NCBI GenBank assembly: GCA_028819945.1
Contig: JAPPKQ010000452.1
Span: 1 to 5,421, forward strand
Length of the DNA: 5,421 bases
Reading direction: 5' to 3'
Source: a bacterium
GTDB taxonomy: Bacteria > Actinomycetota > Acidimicrobiia > Acidimicrobiales > CATQHL01
The translations under genes were made by a program, and so were the position numbers. The notes beneath the pieces were generated by a model. It did not search any database, was not told where the DNA came from, and saw only the letters and a program-made list of their open reading frames with translations. This document shows, piece after piece, positions 4,457 to 5,421 of this stretch (positions are counted from its first letter, which is position 1; each line of letters begins with the position of its first letter).

Positions 4457-5350
4457 TCAACAGTCTCCTGGTCGACTGCTCAGACGCACCGCCACGGTAC
4501 CGGCGCCGCGTGCCGCCGCGTCCGTGCGGCCACCCGGGGCCTCGGAGTCCTCGTGGCGAGCGAGCGTCACCGCCGAGCCCGCCTCCAAGCCCAGACCGGC
4601 GGCGCAGCTGCGGCGATTCTGCGCCAGGGAGACGAGCCCGTAGGAGTCGACCACGAGCCCAGTCTCGCCGGCGCCGACGGCGGCGTAGCTCGCGGCGCGC
4701 CGCACCAGGCGGCTGTCGTCGGCGGTCCGCAGTAGCAGCGAGTCGCCCAGGTGAGCCAGATCCTGCGGGTCCACGTTCAGCTGGGCGTTGCCGTAGTGGT
4801 CCACCCAGAGGACCTCGGCCTCGACACGGTCGGGGTGCGCGGCGGCATTGGCGACGATGCCCGGCACCAGCCCGGCGGGATCCACTTCCGGGCCCAACTC
4901 GGTGAGCGGCACACCGAGGGCCAGGTGCCCGGCGGCCGGTCCGAAGATGTCGCGGCCGTCGAAGGTGCAGGCGGCCCCGCCGAGCCGGTAGCGCTCGTTG
5001 CGCAACTCCACGACGCGTGTGGCACCGCCCACGAGTCCGACGGCCGGCGCCAGCAACCCGTTGTCGGGGCCGACCAGGACCGACGAGCCCTCGCCGACCT
5101 CCACGGCGATGGGCCGGCGGTCAGTGCCGACGGTGGGGTCGACCACCGCCAGCACGACGCCTGGATTCAGGTACTGCGCCGCCCGCGCCAAGGTGAGGCC
5201 CCCGCCGCGGATGTCATACCGATCCACGGCGTGGGTGATGTCGACGATACGGGCCTCGGGCGCGATCGACCAGATGACCGACTTGACGACGCCGACGAAT
5301 TCATCGGTCAGCCCATAGTCGGACAGGAACGAGACCGTGCGGTAGCGCAG
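4457..5350 (-). CDS. S-adenosyl-L-methionine hydrolase (adenosine-forming), DUF62 / SAM hydroxide adenosyltransferase family
   Basis: Family members split SAM with water into adenosine and methionine and are relatives of fluorinase and chlorinase. Numbering from CTG at 5350 (297 residues): TVSFLSDYGLTDEFVGVVKS (5-24) is the N-terminal SAM-site strand. Then come IAPEARIVDITH (29-40), YDIRGGGLTLARAAQYL (45-61), VVDPTVGTDRRPIAVE (69-84) with the triad-type Asp71 and Arg78, and GPDNGLLAPA (94-103). TFDGRDIFGPAAGHLA (129-144) is normally TFHGRD, so the triad His is Asp131 here. VDHYGNAQLNV (183-193) and SYGLVSLAQNRRSCAAGLGL (236-255) belong to the C-terminal domain. The last 30 or so residues are a poorly conserved tail. 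The frame has no ATG, GTG or TTG before 5227, which would delete the first strand. CTG-CGC-TAC gives the family-like start (M)RYRTVSFL, 4 nt after the preceding stop. A start beyond the window edge is the alternative. Confidence 0.88.
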   Translation of the reverse strand: MRYRTVSFLSDYGLTDEFVGVVKSVIWSIAPEARIVDITHAVDRYDIRGGGLTLARAAQYLNPGVVLAVVDPTVGTDRRPIAVEVGEGSSVLVGPDNGLLAPAVGLVGGATRVVELRNERYRLGGAACTFDGRDIFGPAAGHLALGVPLTELGPEVDPAGLVPGIVANAAAHPDRVEAEVLWVDHYGNAQLNVDPQDLAHLGDSLLLRTADDSRLVRRAASYAAVGAGETGLVVDSYGLVSLAQNRRSCAAGLGLEAGSAVTLARHEDSEAPGGRTDAAARGAGTVAVRLSSRPGDC

Positions 5351-5354
5351 GGTC

Positions 5355-5421
5355 TCAGACGGCTCGGGTGTAGCGGTCCGCCAGGTAGGCGTCCACGTCC
5401 GCCTCGTCGATCCGGTAGGAC
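5355..5421 (-). CDS. C-terminus of a possible excisionase/MerR-type HTH protein (partial)
   Basis: Only the last 21 codons and the TGA stop (5357-5355) are visible; the rest lies beyond the right edge. The tail reads YRIDEADVDAYLADRY and then TRAV. A Tyr-Arg-Ile followed by an acidic helix of the type D-E-A-D-V-D-A-Y-L is how small excisionase-family helix-turn-helix domains usually end. The call rests on this resemblance alone. Its stop is 4 nt before the probable CTG start of the SAM hydrolase, so the two are likely co-transcribed and translationally coupled. That could explain how the downstream gene manages without a standard start or ribosome site. Confidence 0.45.
   Translation of the reverse strand, partial: SYRIDEADVDAYLADRYTRAV

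Noticed and set aside
4320..4460. 47-codon upstream extension of the membrane peptide
   Set aside because: Pro/Arg-rich, crosses the dispersed repeat and hairpin and has no ribosome site, whereas the short start has an excellent one.
5158..5170. Third copy of the GCCTGGATTC core
   Set aside because: Only 10 bp match and it lies inside conserved coding sequence (QYLNPGVVL) of the SAM hydrolase, so coincidence is the simplest reading.
4457..5227. SAM hydrolase starting at the GTG at 5227
   Set aside because: It would drop the conserved strand SFLSDYGLTDEFVG, needed for the SAM site and clearly encoded upstream in the same frame.
1..5421. CRISPR arrays, tRNA or rRNA genes, insertion sequences, toxin-antitoxin or phage-defence genes
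   Set aside because: No spaced direct repeats, tRNA-like cloverleaf, transposase motif or defence-gene motif was seen on either strand.

Overview
This is a very GC-rich window. Every supported gene lies on the minus strand, so transcription runs from the high coordinates to the low ones. The order rex-hemA-hemC-hemD-hemB is the classic actinobacterial arrangement, known for example in Streptomyces. Together with frequent GTG starts and promoter-like boxes lying almost directly on start codons, it points to an actinobacterium. My impression is an Acidimicrobiia-like lineage rather than a streptomycete or mycobacterium, because HemD stands alone instead of being fused to a uroporphyrinogen methyltransferase. 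That assignment below phylum is inference.

Layout in transcription order. 5421-5355: the last 21 codons of a gene whose tail resembles an excisionase/MerR-type DNA-binding protein. 5350-4457: an S-adenosylmethionine hydrolase (DUF62 / SAM hydroxide adenosyltransferase family), apparently beginning at a CTG codon. 4456-4320: a 137-bp spacer with a copy of a dispersed repeat core and a GC-rich hairpin. 4319-4230: a 29-residue, single-pass membrane peptide with a strong Shine-Dalgarno sequence. 4229-4180: a short AT-rich promoter region with a Rex-type half-site. 4179-3445: the NADH-sensing repressor Rex. 3435-2176: glutamyl-tRNA reductase (hemA). 2225-1164: porphobilinogen deaminase (hemC). 1171-362: uroporphyrinogen-III synthase (hemD). 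361-133: a 229-bp spacer with a hairpin repeat. 132-1: the first 44 codons of porphobilinogen synthase (hemB).

The hem genes make tetrapyrroles by the C5 route: glutamyl-tRNA to glutamate semialdehyde (HemA), two aminolevulinates to porphobilinogen (HemB), four porphobilinogens to hydroxymethylbilane (HemC), and cyclisation to uroporphyrinogen III (HemD). hemL is not in the window. Rex at the head of the run probably ties haem supply to the NADH/NAD+ ratio and to its own expression. rex-hemA-hemC-hemD are packed with a 9-nt gap and 50-nt and 8-nt overlaps, which suggests one transcript. hemB may have its own start after the spacer.

Most of the window is ordinary housekeeping sequence. The points worth a second look are the 29-residue membrane peptide, the in-frame tandem repeats that form the hemC/hemD junction, an Asp where the SAM-hydrolase family normally has its triad His, the probable CTG start of that gene, and the probable leaderless rex promoter. 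I did not find convincing evidence of an undescribed multi-gene system.
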